64,000 nucleotides of DNA. Source: Anaerovorax odorimutans (GTDB lineage: Bacteria > Bacillota > Clostridia > Peptostreptococcales > Anaerovoracaceae). Shown here piece after piece: positions 35,741-43,658 of the stretch. Below the pieces are notes generated by a model. It had not been told where the DNA came from. It saw nothing but the letters and a program-made list of their open reading frames with translations, and did no database searches. The DNA lies in the NCBI RefSeq assembly GCF_024459955.1, contig NZ_JANFXK010000010.1, positions 62,001-126,000 of the forward strand. Direction: 5' to 3'. Numbering within the stretch: position 1 is the stretch's first letter; every line of letters begins with the position of its first letter. A program made the position numbers and the translations under genes.

Positions 35741-36049
35741 AGTTGTGATGTAGGGAAATCTTTGGTCTGACAGGAAACTGGAAGCTGGCCTGGCGCTTTT
35801 TGTTTTGAAATTGGATCGGAGCGGATAAAATATGTGGACTTGCAGGTTTTACGGATTTTTTTCTTGGAAATTTCCACTTAAGATTGGCCTGCAAGGGTAA
35901 GAAACGTTGAAAAAAGATCCGCTTTTATCTCCCTCTTTGGTTGGAAGATCCGAAATTGCTTTAACACGTTACAATCCGAAATTAGATAGACGTTTCTTAT
36001 CCGGCAGAATGCGGTCTTTTTTAACGAATTGTGCGTATTGTTAAAAAAG
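35741..36049. other. Non-coding region after uvrA with possible pseudoknot and direct repeats
   Basis: No supported gene. GTGGA (35835-35839) and TCCAC (35873-35877) interleave with CTTGCAGG (35839-35846) and CCTGCAAG (35889-35896), an A-B-A'-B' order compatible with a pseudoknot. ATCCGAAATT occurs twice (35948-35957 and 35974-35983). No terminator of the usual form is evident directly after uvrA. Confidence 0.4.
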
Positions 36050-36118
36050 GTTGTGCCGCAAGGCAACAAATAGTATACCAAGTTGCATTTTCGCAACTCG
36101 CAGATGCATCAGAGCAAC
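36050..36118. promoter_or_regulatory. Upstream activator sites for the sigma-54 regulator, cluster 1
   Basis: Three inverted repeats of one type: GTTGT-N8-GCAAC (36050-36067), the perfect AGTTGC-attttc-GCAACT (36081-36098) and GATGC-N6-GCAAC (36103-36118). Centres are about 31 and 21 bp apart, close to whole helical turns. They lie about 190-250 bp upstream of the sigma-54 promoter, as expected for enhancer sites of an NtrC-type activator. Confidence 0.75.
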
Positions 36119-36264
36119 CAAGCGCGCATATAAGTTCAGAAAATTCAAAAACGTTAGAAAATACTCTCTTACAGCTATTTAAAAGCAGATAAGTACTCAA
36201 ATTACAGCAAAAAAGTGTTTCAAAAATAAAACAGTGTTCCAAAGGCGCAAAACGACAATTGACT

Positions 36265-36300
36265 AAACTCGTTGAAATTTCAACGAGTTTTCTTTTTTTT
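36265..36300 (+). terminator. Strong terminator just upstream of the sigma-54 promoter
   Basis: AAACTCGTTGAAA (36265-36277) is followed directly by its full complement TTTCAACGAGTTT (36278-36290) and then TCTTTTTTTT. It would stop read-through from uvrA only a few bases before the -24 element. Confidence 0.88.
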
Positions 36301-36304
36301 GCCT

Positions 36305-36320
36305 TGGTACGGGTCTTGCA
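36305..36320 (+). promoter_or_regulatory. Sigma-54 promoter 1 (-24/-12)
   Basis: TGGTACGGGTCTTGCA matches the consensus TGGCACG-N4-TTGCW with one mismatch; GG and GC are 10 bp apart as required. It stands 52 bp before the first gene of the symporter operon. Confidence 0.85.
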
Positions 36321-36372
36321 ACATATATAAGTCAGAAGTTATTTCACGGCGTAAAAGAAAGGAGTGGATCAT

Positions 36373-37047
36373 GTGCAGCAGGAAAAAACGATTGTAAAGA
36401 GGCTCGAAAAACTCGAAAAAGCAGTTCAGCCTGAGCACGCGGGCAGTCGGCGAAAAGATGCGGGTGCGCAGTACTTTACAGAGGCGGTGTGCAGCAGAAA
36501 TGAGGCCATCGAAAGCAAGCTCAAACTGCTCAGAGGAAGTTTTTTCGGCCGGCCCATCGTAAAGTTTGAAGTGAAAAACGTAACGGACGTATGGGTGCCC
36601 TATTGCTATCTGGAATACGATTTTGCCGTAGAACGCAACATCATGTTCCGGAAGAAGGGGCTTATGAAGACCGGAAAGGTGGGACTCGTCTTTGATATGA
36701 ACGAAATGCATCCTTTCCAGTACGACCTGTATGAAAGCGGAGAACTGCCGCTGAAAAAGGGCCGCGTGGACGGAAAACAGCGAAAGCTGCTGGAATGCTC
36801 CAATTCTATGCATGATGTCAAAGCAAAGGCAGAGGAATATCTCCAGTTTCGTGTCATGAAAAAGTTCTACGGAACGGAGGCGCGGCTGAGACTGGATAAG
36901 GAACGGCCGTTTTTCAGACCCGCAGTTGAGATCGAGGTCCTATACAAAGGAAAGAATTCAAATCTCAGATATGCGTATCTGGATGAATTCGCTGTGGAAA
37001 GTGAACACGTTTTAGGACTGAAATATCGGGTGGACAATAACTTTTAA
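36373..37047 (+). CDS. Hypothetical protein, first gene of sigma-54 operon 1
   Basis: A 224-residue soluble protein. A GTG start at 36373 is chosen because AAAGGAG lies 8 bp upstream; the in-frame GTG at 36364 overlaps that site. The N-terminus is a charged helix (VKRLEKLEKAV), and the rest mixes strands and helices. Two similar-looking halves each end near a tyrosine-rich YCYLEYDFAVE or RYAYLDEFAVE segment, which suggests an internal duplication. No known family is recognised. Its place at the head of the operon implies a role with the symporter or amidohydrolase. Confidence 0.7.
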   Translation: MQQEKTIVKRLEKLEKAVQPEHAGSRRKDAGAQYFTEAVCSRNEAIESKLKLLRGSFFGRPIVKFEVKNVTDVWVPYCYLEYDFAVERNIMFRKKGLMKTGKVGLVFDMNEMHPFQYDLYESGELPLKKGRVDGKQRKLLECSNSMHDVKAKAEEYLQFRVMKKFYGTEARLRLDKERPFFRPAVEIEVLYKGKNSNLRYAYLDEFAVESEHVLGLKYRVDNNF

Positions 37048-37071
37048 ATATTGAGAAAGGCGGAATTTTTT

Positions 37072-38514
37072 ATGATTAATTTTGCAGAGATATGGTCCAA
37101 ACTGGACTGGATGATCATTGTAGCTTATTTCGCAGTCATTATATTAGTCGGGCTGGTCATGCGCAAAAGGGCCAGCAAAAATATGAAGAGTTTCTTCGTA
37201 GCTTCCAGAAGGCTTACGATCCCGGTCCTTGTAGGCGTCGGGGCGGCCAGCTGGTACGATTCCTGGACCATAGTCGGCTTGGCCGAATGCGGTACCACCA
37301 TGGGAATCTGTATTATCTTCATCTATGTAATTCCCACGGCCATCCTCAGATTGCCGCTGGCCGTATGGATCGGGCCCCTGGTTCGGAATAAGATTCCCGA
37401 CTGGGTTATCACCATGCCGGATCTGATGGCTTACATGTATGACAAAAAGACAAAGCTGGTTATGGCGCTGGGAATGCTGCCGCCGTTTTTATATGAAGCG
37501 GCTCTTTTGACAGCCGGCGGGCAGGTAGTCGCCTATGTGACAGGGATGAACATGTGGGTAGCTTTTGCAATACTCGGGGTCATCATTATTTTCTATACTT
37601 CCCTGTCAGGACTTTGGGGTCTGGCTGTAACCGATATGATGCAGTTTGTGGTAATGTCCGTTGCCGCGGGCGTTCTCTGCTTTGGCATCTATGCTCACTT
37701 CCAGGGCTTCGGCAGCCTGTTCGACCAGGTGGAAGCAGTCAATCCCGACTTCATGACCATAACCGGAGGCAACGGCTTTATGGCCATACTGGGATGGGTA
37801 ATCAGCGCGCTGGCTATGTACGCCAATTCCCAGTCTTATCAGCGGTTTGGATCTTCCAAATCGGGTGGAGACATCAAGGTTTCCTATACCTGCATCATGA
37901 TCTTCGGGCTCTTCTTTAGTACGGTAATGGTTATCGCGGGTATGGCAGCCCTGGTTATTTTCCCGGAAGCAGCGGCGGCAGCTCCGTCAGAAGCTTTCTG
38001 GGGCGTTGTTTTCACCACTTTGCCCATTGGACTGAGAGGTCTGTTCGTAGCGGCGCTGCTTTCAGCTGTCATGTCAACGGTCAGCGCGGATTATCTGATT
38101 GCAGGAGCGGTGGTCATTCACGATATACTGAAAGGCTTCTTCAAGCCGGCCCTCAGTGACAAGGCGGAAGTCCTGGGAACCCGTGTGGTAATCTGGTGCA
38201 TCGGCATCTTTATGATCGTTGCCACTTATTTCTGGCAGGACGGCATTTCCAAGGCTTACTACTACTGCGGAGGATTCCAGGTAGCGGCCTTTATCGTTCC
38301 GCTGATGTTCGGACTCTTCTACAAGAAGAAGACTGCGGCAGCCGGATTCTGGAGCCTGGTACTCACCATCATCGCCTATGCGGTATGGCAGTTCGCTCTG
38401 GGAATTCCATGGGGTATCCCCACGAATCTGGCCTGCATTATTTTCAGTATGATCGTGTATGTCGTAGTTGCCAAGATCACATATAAAGGTGAAAAAAACA
38501 CATCCGTAGCGTGA
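37072..38514 (+). CDS. Sodium:solute symporter family (SSS) transporter
   Basis: A 480-residue membrane protein with about thirteen helices and the SSS fold. Recognisable points are the first-repeat SFFVASRR, GVGAASWYDSWTIVGLAE in helix 2-3, and LSAVMSTVSADYLIAGAVVIHDI, which is the conserved Na+-site helix 8 sequence (key residues S-T-x-S-x-D). Relatives import proline, pantothenate or other organic acids with sodium. The ATG after GGCGGAATTTTTT is used as start. It is followed 15 bp later by a small two-TM protein, a frequent SSS partner. Confidence 0.9.
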   Translation: MINFAEIWSKLDWMIIVAYFAVIILVGLVMRKRASKNMKSFFVASRRLTIPVLVGVGAASWYDSWTIVGLAECGTTMGICIIFIYVIPTAILRLPLAVWIGPLVRNKIPDWVITMPDLMAYMYDKKTKLVMALGMLPPFLYEAALLTAGGQVVAYVTGMNMWVAFAILGVIIIFYTSLSGLWGLAVTDMMQFVVMSVAAGVLCFGIYAHFQGFGSLFDQVEAVNPDFMTITGGNGFMAILGWVISALAMYANSQSYQRFGSSKSGGDIKVSYTCIMIFGLFFSTVMVIAGMAALVIFPEAAAAAPSEAFWGVVFTTLPIGLRGLFVAALLSAVMSTVSADYLIAGAVVIHDILKGFFKPALSDKAEVLGTRVVIWCIGIFMIVATYFWQDGISKAYYYCGGFQVAAFIVPLMFGLFYKKKTAAAGFWSLVLTIIAYAVWQFALGIPWGIPTNLACIIFSMIVYVVVAKITYKGEKNTSVA

Positions 38515-38529
38515 GGAAAGGCAGGTAGA

Positions 38530-38760
38530 ATGATGAAAAAAGAATTGAGCGAAGCAAAAAAAACGAGATTAGCGTATATCTGGGCAATTATAGCTCTGGT
38601 ATCTTCCGTAGTCCTGGGAGCGCTGGTGGCAGCGGGATCGGATCAGATACTGCCGATCTTCCTGGGGCTGGCCACCATACTTTACGGGCCGATAACGGCT
38701 TTCCTCTATATTCGGGAAGTGAGGAACGGCGTATTCAGAGTGGAGGATGATGAAAAATGA
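38530..38760 (+). CDS. Small two-TM protein, probable symporter partner
   Basis: A 76-residue protein with two hydrophobic helices (about 15-37 and 42-62) and a charged C-terminus. It lies between the symporter and the amidohydrolase gene, overlapping the latter by four bases. Small accessory proteins are often encoded beside SSS transporters; the functional link here is positional. The start could be either of two adjacent ATG codons. Confidence 0.7.
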   Translation: MMKKELSEAKKTRLAYIWAIIALVSSVVLGALVAAGSDQILPIFLGLATILYGPITAFLYIREVRNGVFRVEDDEK

Positions 38761-40364
38761 GAAAAAAAGCTTTACGCTGCAAACATATTTATACGGGACT
38801 GTCGGAGGAGCTGACAGACGGTTATGTAATATGGGAAGATGGTACCATTCTTTTCGTGGGAAACGAATCGGATGCAGAGCCTTACCTGGATGGGGAGACA
38901 GAGATCCTCAGGTTCGACGATAATTTCATCATGCCGGGATTCCACGATTTTCACGTTCATCTGATGTCCGGCGCGCTGATGGAACGAGACGGAATATTGC
39001 GGTACGCCAATATAGAAGAAGAGGCGGTGCGGATGCTTTGGGAAAAGAATAAAGACCGCCGCTCAAAGGATTGGATCCTGGGAGGGGCCTGGGATAATTT
39101 CCGGTGGCCGGAAAATAAGCTTCCTTCCAAAGAAAGTCTGGATGTATACTTCAAAGATATCCCTGTATTTTTACTGAACAAAGAATGTCATGGGGCCTGG
39201 GCCAACAGCGAAGCGCTGCGCAGATTTAAAATTACCAGGGACACGCCGGATCCGGAAAACGGGAGTTTTTTCCGAAATTCCGACGGCGAACCGACCGGTT
39301 ATGTCCATGAAGCTGCGGTAATTCCCATGTTAAAGGGCATTCTAAAGGACATGAGTTTGGAATCAATGGCCGATTATGCGGAATCTTTTGCGGAGAAGGC
39401 GAATACATATGGAATAACATCCGTAGGGGACTTGCCTCTGTATGGAATACGCGCGGACCGGGCCTACAAGCTGCTGGAAGAGCAGGGCAGGTTAAAGGTA
39501 CGGATCAATTTCTGCATAGCGATGATGGAGGACCTGACGGAAATCTTCAGCGCCAGAGAAGAATATACGTCGGATCTGCTTCGGTTTATCGGAGTAAAAG
39601 ATTTTCTTGACGGAACGCCCATGGGCCATACGGGTTTCATGCTGGAACCTTATACGGATATGCCGGAATTTCGCAGTAGCCCGATGATCGAGCCGGAGGT
39701 CCTCAAAGCACGGGTAGCCCTGCTGGCGGCAAATGATATCAAAGTACGGCTTCATGCCTGCGGCGACGGGGCGGTCAGGCTGGGTCTGGATGCCTTTGCC
39801 TATGCCCGGGACGCACTTGGGGAACGGGGCCTGAGACACTGCATCGAGCATATTGAATCCATCTCTCCGGAAGATATCAAACGGTTCGGCGATTTGAACG
39901 TGATCGCTTCCGTGCAGCCGGATCATCTGCCGAAATACGATTTCGATGGCCATCCGTTTCATCGAATGATTGGAGAAGAGCGGATGCGCTATTCCTGGCC
40001 CTTCCGTTCATTGGCCGAAAATGGCGCGGTATTGGCCCTTGGAACCGACTATCCGGTAACGGAGCTGAACCCGCTGCGAGGCGTTTACCGGGCAGTGACG
40101 CGTTTGACCGATGATGGAGAACCGAAAGGCGGCTTCTCGCCGGATGAAAAGCTGTCTGTCCACGAAAGTCTCAGGGCGTACACCTATGGCAGCGCCTATG
40201 CGGCGGGCAGAGAAAAGGAGACAGGAAGTCTCTGTCCGGGTATGCTGGCGGACCTGGCGGTTTTGGAAGAAAACCCGTTCGCCTGTGCTTTTGACAGGGA
40301 TAAAATGTTTGGCATGAAGGTTTTGATGACAATTGTAGGCGGAGAGGCGGTGTATACCGGATAA
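38757..40364 (+). CDS. Amidohydrolase family 3 protein (YtcJ-like)
   Basis: A 535-residue metal-dependent amidohydrolase. The first metal motif is in PGFHDFHVHL (about residue 62), then a glycine-rich GGAWDNFRWPE. HACGDGAVRLG and RHCIEHIE supply further ligands, and ALGTDYPV gives the terminal Asp. The closest type is the YtcJ/NfdA group acting on N-substituted formamides or similar amides. The real substrate is unknown. Co-expression with a sodium symporter suggests hydrolysis of the imported compound. No signal peptide is seen, so it acts in the cytoplasm. Confidence 0.88.
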   Translation: MRKKALRCKHIYTGLSEELTDGYVIWEDGTILFVGNESDAEPYLDGETEILRFDDNFIMPGFHDFHVHLMSGALMERDGILRYANIEEEAVRMLWEKNKDRRSKDWILGGAWDNFRWPENKLPSKESLDVYFKDIPVFLLNKECHGAWANSEALRRFKITRDTPDPENGSFFRNSDGEPTGYVHEAAVIPMLKGILKDMSLESMADYAESFAEKANTYGITSVGDLPLYGIRADRAYKLLEEQGRLKVRINFCIAMMEDLTEIFSAREEYTSDLLRFIGVKDFLDGTPMGHTGFMLEPYTDMPEFRSSPMIEPEVLKARVALLAANDIKVRLHACGDGAVRLGLDAFAYARDALGERGLRHCIEHIESISPEDIKRFGDLNVIASVQPDHLPKYDFDGHPFHRMIGEERMRYSWPFRSLAENGAVLALGTDYPVTELNPLRGVYRAVTRLTDDGEPKGGFSPDEKLSVHESLRAYTYGSAYAAGREKETGSLCPGMLADLAVLEENPFACAFDRDKMFGMKVLMTIVGGEAVYTG

Positions 40365-40388
40365 TCTGATTTTAGACAGGAGGCACGT

Positions 40389-41792
40389 ATGGATAGACTT
40401 AGGGAAGAAGAACTGCTGGTTGAATATTATGATGAGATCCTGAATATCATGAATACGATTAAGGTGGGCGTGTTCATTACGGACGGCGAGGGGAATGTGC
40501 TGTTGGTAAACAAGGACTCTCAGCGCACGGGAGGCCTGGAACTGGAAGAGATCCTGGGGAAAAATATGCAGGAGCTTTTGGAACAGGGGTACGTGGATGA
40601 ATCTTCGGTGCTGAAAGCTCTGGAGACAAAGAGTGAGTACCGGATGATACAGACGCTGGGGGACGGCAGCAGCATTTATCTGACGGCGGTGCCCTATTAC
40701 AAGGACGGCACAATCCGGCTGGTGGTATGTACGGAAAGGGATATCACGGAAACCAGGGTTCTGGAAAGCCTCCTGGAAGAGAGCAAAGAGCTTTCGGAAA
40801 AACAGAAAAAAGAGCTGGAGTACCTGAGAGCCAAAAGCAATGGCAGCAGTCCTGACATTATCGCAGAGAGCCCGAAGATGAGAGAGATCATCCATACGGT
40901 GGAGCGGGTGGCTCAGCTGGACACGACCGTCTTGATCTGCGGCGAATCCGGTGTAGGAAAAGAAGTGATCGCCGACTACATATTTAACAAAAGTAATCGG
41001 ACGGAAAAGCCGTTTGTCAAGATCAATTGCGCGGCCATACCGGAAAACCTCCTGGAATCGGAACTGTTTGGCTATGAAAAGGGCGCTTTTACGGGGGCCG
41101 ATACAAAGGGAAAGGTGGGAATCTTTGAAATGGCGCAGGAAGGGACGCTCTTTTTAGACGAGATCGCAGAGATCCCCATGCGCCTGCAGGCAAAGCTGCT
41201 GCGGGTCCTCCAGGAAAAGGAGATCCGCAGACTGGGCGGCAAGCAGACTGTCAGCGTCAACGTGCGCATTATAGCGGCCACCAATGTGAACCTCAAGCAG
41301 GCGGTAGAGGAAGGGACCTTCCGGGAAGACCTGTATTACCGGCTCAACGTGGTTCCCATTGAAGTACCGCCCCTCAGGGAGAGAAAAGAGGATATACGCG
41401 CCCTGACGGAACACTTTGTACGCATGTTCTGCGAAGAATATCACACGAAAAAGCAGGTATCCGTGGAAGCCATGGCGGAATTGATGCACGCTCCCTGGCA
41501 CGGAAATATCCGTGAACTGAGAAACATGATCGAACGATTGATCGTCAGCTTCGACGGTGAACAGATTACTTCCAGGCAGGTGAAAAATCTGCTCTTTGCC
41601 AGCGACCGATCGAAAAACATACTGGTGGAGGAAAAACTGTCCCTGGAAGAACTGATGGGTGAGTACGAGCGAGAGCTGCTGCTGAGTTATCTGGAAAAGT
41701 ATTCAACGGCCGCGGAAGTGGCGAGAAAACTCAGGGTAAATAAATCCACCATCAGCCGAAAATTAAAAAAATACAATATCGCGCAAAAATAA
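40389..41792 (+). CDS. Sigma-54-dependent transcriptional activator (PAS-AAA+-HTH)
   Basis: A 467-residue enhancer-binding protein. A PAS domain at about 15-130 (VGVFITDGEGNVLLVNK) probably binds a small ligand. The AAA+ domain at about 160-385 has Walker A GESGVGKE, the sigma-54 contact loop GAFTGA (about 233), Walker B TLFLDEIAE and the R-finger region. A Fis/TyrR-like HTH closes the protein (AEVARKLRVNKSTISRKL). It is the last gene of operon 1 and lies directly before the second GTTGC-N6-GCAAC cluster, so it very likely controls both operons and itself. Confidence 0.93.
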   Translation: MDRLREEELLVEYYDEILNIMNTIKVGVFITDGEGNVLLVNKDSQRTGGLELEEILGKNMQELLEQGYVDESSVLKALETKSEYRMIQTLGDGSSIYLTAVPYYKDGTIRLVVCTERDITETRVLESLLEESKELSEKQKKELEYLRAKSNGSSPDIIAESPKMREIIHTVERVAQLDTTVLICGESGVGKEVIADYIFNKSNRTEKPFVKINCAAIPENLLESELFGYEKGAFTGADTKGKVGIFEMAQEGTLFLDEIAEIPMRLQAKLLRVLQEKEIRRLGGKQTVSVNVRIIAATNVNLKQAVEEGTFREDLYYRLNVVPIEVPPLRERKEDIRALTEHFVRMFCEEYHTKKQVSVEAMAELMHAPWHGNIRELRNMIERLIVSFDGEQITSRQVKNLLFASDRSKNILVEEKLSLEELMGEYERELLLSYLEKYSTAAEVARKLRVNKSTISRKLKKYNIAQK

Positions 41793-41795
41793 AAT

Positions 41796-41840
41796 TAAAA
41801 AACAGATCAAACTTTTTTCCCGGGATTGATCTGTTTTTTT
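41796..41840 (+). terminator. Terminator after the activator gene
   Basis: AACAGATCAA (41801-41810) pairs with TTGATCTGTT (41826-41835), flanked by A- and T-runs. Confidence 0.9.
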
Positions 41841-41876
41841 GCAAAAAGGCTCTTCTGCGCAGGATTTTGAAAAACC

Positions 41877-42025
41877 TGGTTGCATCGAAGCAACCAATTT
41901 AGTTGCCTTGGCGCAACCAAAACCAGCAGAAATACCCGTCAGAATTCTTTGTTTTGCAACGATTTCAAAAATGGAAACAAATTAGTTGTAATTTCACAGC
42001 AAGAAACGGTTGCTTTTAAACAACT
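41877..42025. promoter_or_regulatory. Upstream activator sites for the sigma-54 regulator, cluster 2
   Basis: TGGTTGC-atcgaa-GCAACCA (41877-41896) is perfect over seven-base arms. GTTGC-cttggc-GCAAC (41902-41917) is perfect over five. GTTGC-ttttaa-ACAAC (42009-42024) has one mismatch, and a lone GCAAC is at 41956-41960. These share the five-base arms and six-base gap of cluster 1. They fill the 437-bp intergenic region (41793-42229) together with the promoter below. Confidence 0.8.
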
Positions 42026-42099
42026 TCTAGGAGTTGGCAGGTTTTTTAGAAAATTTTGAAAATGGCTGAATTTCAATGGTTGGAAGCATTTGGGAGAGT

Positions 42100-42115
42100 T
42101 GGCACTGTTCTTGCT
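42100..42115 (+). promoter_or_regulatory. Sigma-54 promoter 2 (-24/-12)
   Basis: TGGCACTGTTCTTGCT agrees with the sigma-54 consensus at every invariant position, including the 10-bp GG-GC distance. It is about 85 bp downstream of the nearest activator site and about 115 bp before the antiporter start. Confidence 0.92.
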
Positions 42116-42229
42116 CTATATAGGGGCGTGCACATAAATTTCCGCAAGTATATCCGGGCAGCCTGCATGCGGCGGAAAGAAACGGACGTTATTGCTTGGA
42201 GAAGTAAAGAAAGGTGTGAGGAAAACGAT

Positions 42230-43615
42230 ATGGATAATTTCGGAATACTAACCTTGATTCCTCCCATTGTCATTATCATCTTTGCGTTAGTGACGAAAAG
42301 GACCTTTGAAGCACTTTTGATCGGTGCGGTCATCGGTTTTTTCATGACAGACAAATGGGGCGTTCTGGGTGCGACGCTGGACGGATTTTCCACAACAGCT
42401 GCTGAGAACATATGGATGGTCCTGGTATTCGGTCTTCTGGGAGGGTATACCTTCCTGCTGCAGAGATCGAAAGGCTCCTATGGTTTCGGAAGATTTGTGA
42501 GAAGGTTCGCCAACTCGGAGAAGAAAACATTAATTATCGGATGGATACTGGGAATTATCGTATTTATGGATGATTACTTAAATATCTTAACTATATCCAC
42601 ATCCCTTCGGGAAACCTGCGACAGACAGAAGACCCCGAGAGAAATGCTGGCTTACGTGATTGACTCCACAGGAGCTCCGGTCTGCGTGCTGATTCCTCTC
42701 TCCACATGGGCCGTATTCTATGCGGGCGTAGTCGGAGACGAAGCGGGGATGGCTTCCTACGGAAGCGGAATGGACATTTATATGTCATCCATTCCATTCA
42801 TTTTATACGGCTGGATGGCCGTAATCGTAGTACCGCTGGTAATCCTGGGTGTCATACCGAAAATCTTCGGCATGAAAAAAGCATATAAACGGGTACAGGA
42901 AACAGGAAGAGTTTACTCGGAGCAGAGCGACAAATACAATCAGGGTATAACGGAGTTCGATAAGCTGATGGAAGACAAAGGAATTTCTGATGAAGAAGAG
43001 CAGGGACACATTTTGTACTTTATCATTCCTCTGGCAGTGGTAATCGCAGTGACCTTATATACCGATGACCTGCTGATCGGCCTGGCGACGGCCCTGGTGG
43101 TGATGGCCATCATGTATCTGCCGACCAAAGCCATTTCATTCGGAGATTTCTGCGAATCCTTTGCTTCCGGATTCGCTTCCATGGTGCCAATGATGTTCAT
43201 CACCATCGGAGCGCTGACCGTAAAGCTTTCCATGGATGGGATCGGTCTGCCTGATTTTGTAATCAACGCCGTACTGCCGTACATGAACGGAGCGCTGTTC
43301 CCGGCAATCACATTCATTGTAGTAGCGGGGCTGTCCTTTGTTACAGGCAGCAACTGGGGAATTCCGGCTCTCACGGTTCCGATCCTCATTCCGCTGGCAC
43401 TGGCAGGCGGGGCCAATCCGCTGGTCGTATTCGGCGCTATCATTTCCGGAGGAACCTTCGGAAGCCATGCGTGCTTCTATTCGGACGCTACGGTACTTAC
43501 TTCGCAGACCTGCGGAATTGAAAATCTGGAACATGCGTTTACACAGTTCCCATACGCGATTATTTCCGCCGGACTGGCATTTATTGGGTTTATCATATGC
43601 GGATTCGCATTGTAA
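42230..43615 (+). CDS. Na+/H+ antiporter NhaC family protein
   Basis: A 461-residue, roughly twelve-helix transporter. FMDDYLNILTISTSLRET and DSTGAPVCVLIPLSTWAVFY in the first half and GSNWGIPALTVPILIPLA and ISGGTFGSHACFYSDATVLTS in the second are typical of the NhaC superfamily (only short cores are diagnostic, for example DSTGAPV and GSNWG). Members exchange Na+/H+ or amino acid and organic acid pairs. The start at 42230 is fixed by the sigma-54 promoter; the longer open frame begins before that promoter. It is the first gene of operon 2. Confidence 0.88.
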   Translation: MDNFGILTLIPPIVIIIFALVTKRTFEALLIGAVIGFFMTDKWGVLGATLDGFSTTAAENIWMVLVFGLLGGYTFLLQRSKGSYGFGRFVRRFANSEKKTLIIGWILGIIVFMDDYLNILTISTSLRETCDRQKTPREMLAYVIDSTGAPVCVLIPLSTWAVFYAGVVGDEAGMASYGSGMDIYMSSIPFILYGWMAVIVVPLVILGVIPKIFGMKKAYKRVQETGRVYSEQSDKYNQGITEFDKLMEDKGISDEEEQGHILYFIIPLAVVIAVTLYTDDLLIGLATALVVMAIMYLPTKAISFGDFCESFASGFASMVPMMFITIGALTVKLSMDGIGLPDFVINAVLPYMNGALFPAITFIVVAGLSFVTGSNWGIPALTVPILIPLALAGGANPLVVFGAIISGGTFGSHACFYSDATVLTSQTCGIENLEHAFTQFPYAIISAGLAFIGFIICGFAL

Positions 43616-43658
43616 ATAGTTAGAGAAACTTTGAAGAGAATTAAAGGAGGATTTTAAA

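Noticed and set aside
42056-42229. 58-residue N-terminal extension of the NhaC-type antiporter
   Set aside because: The sigma-54 promoter at 42100-42115 lies inside this stretch, so its start codon would not be transcribed. The ATG at 42230 gives a normal membrane protein start.
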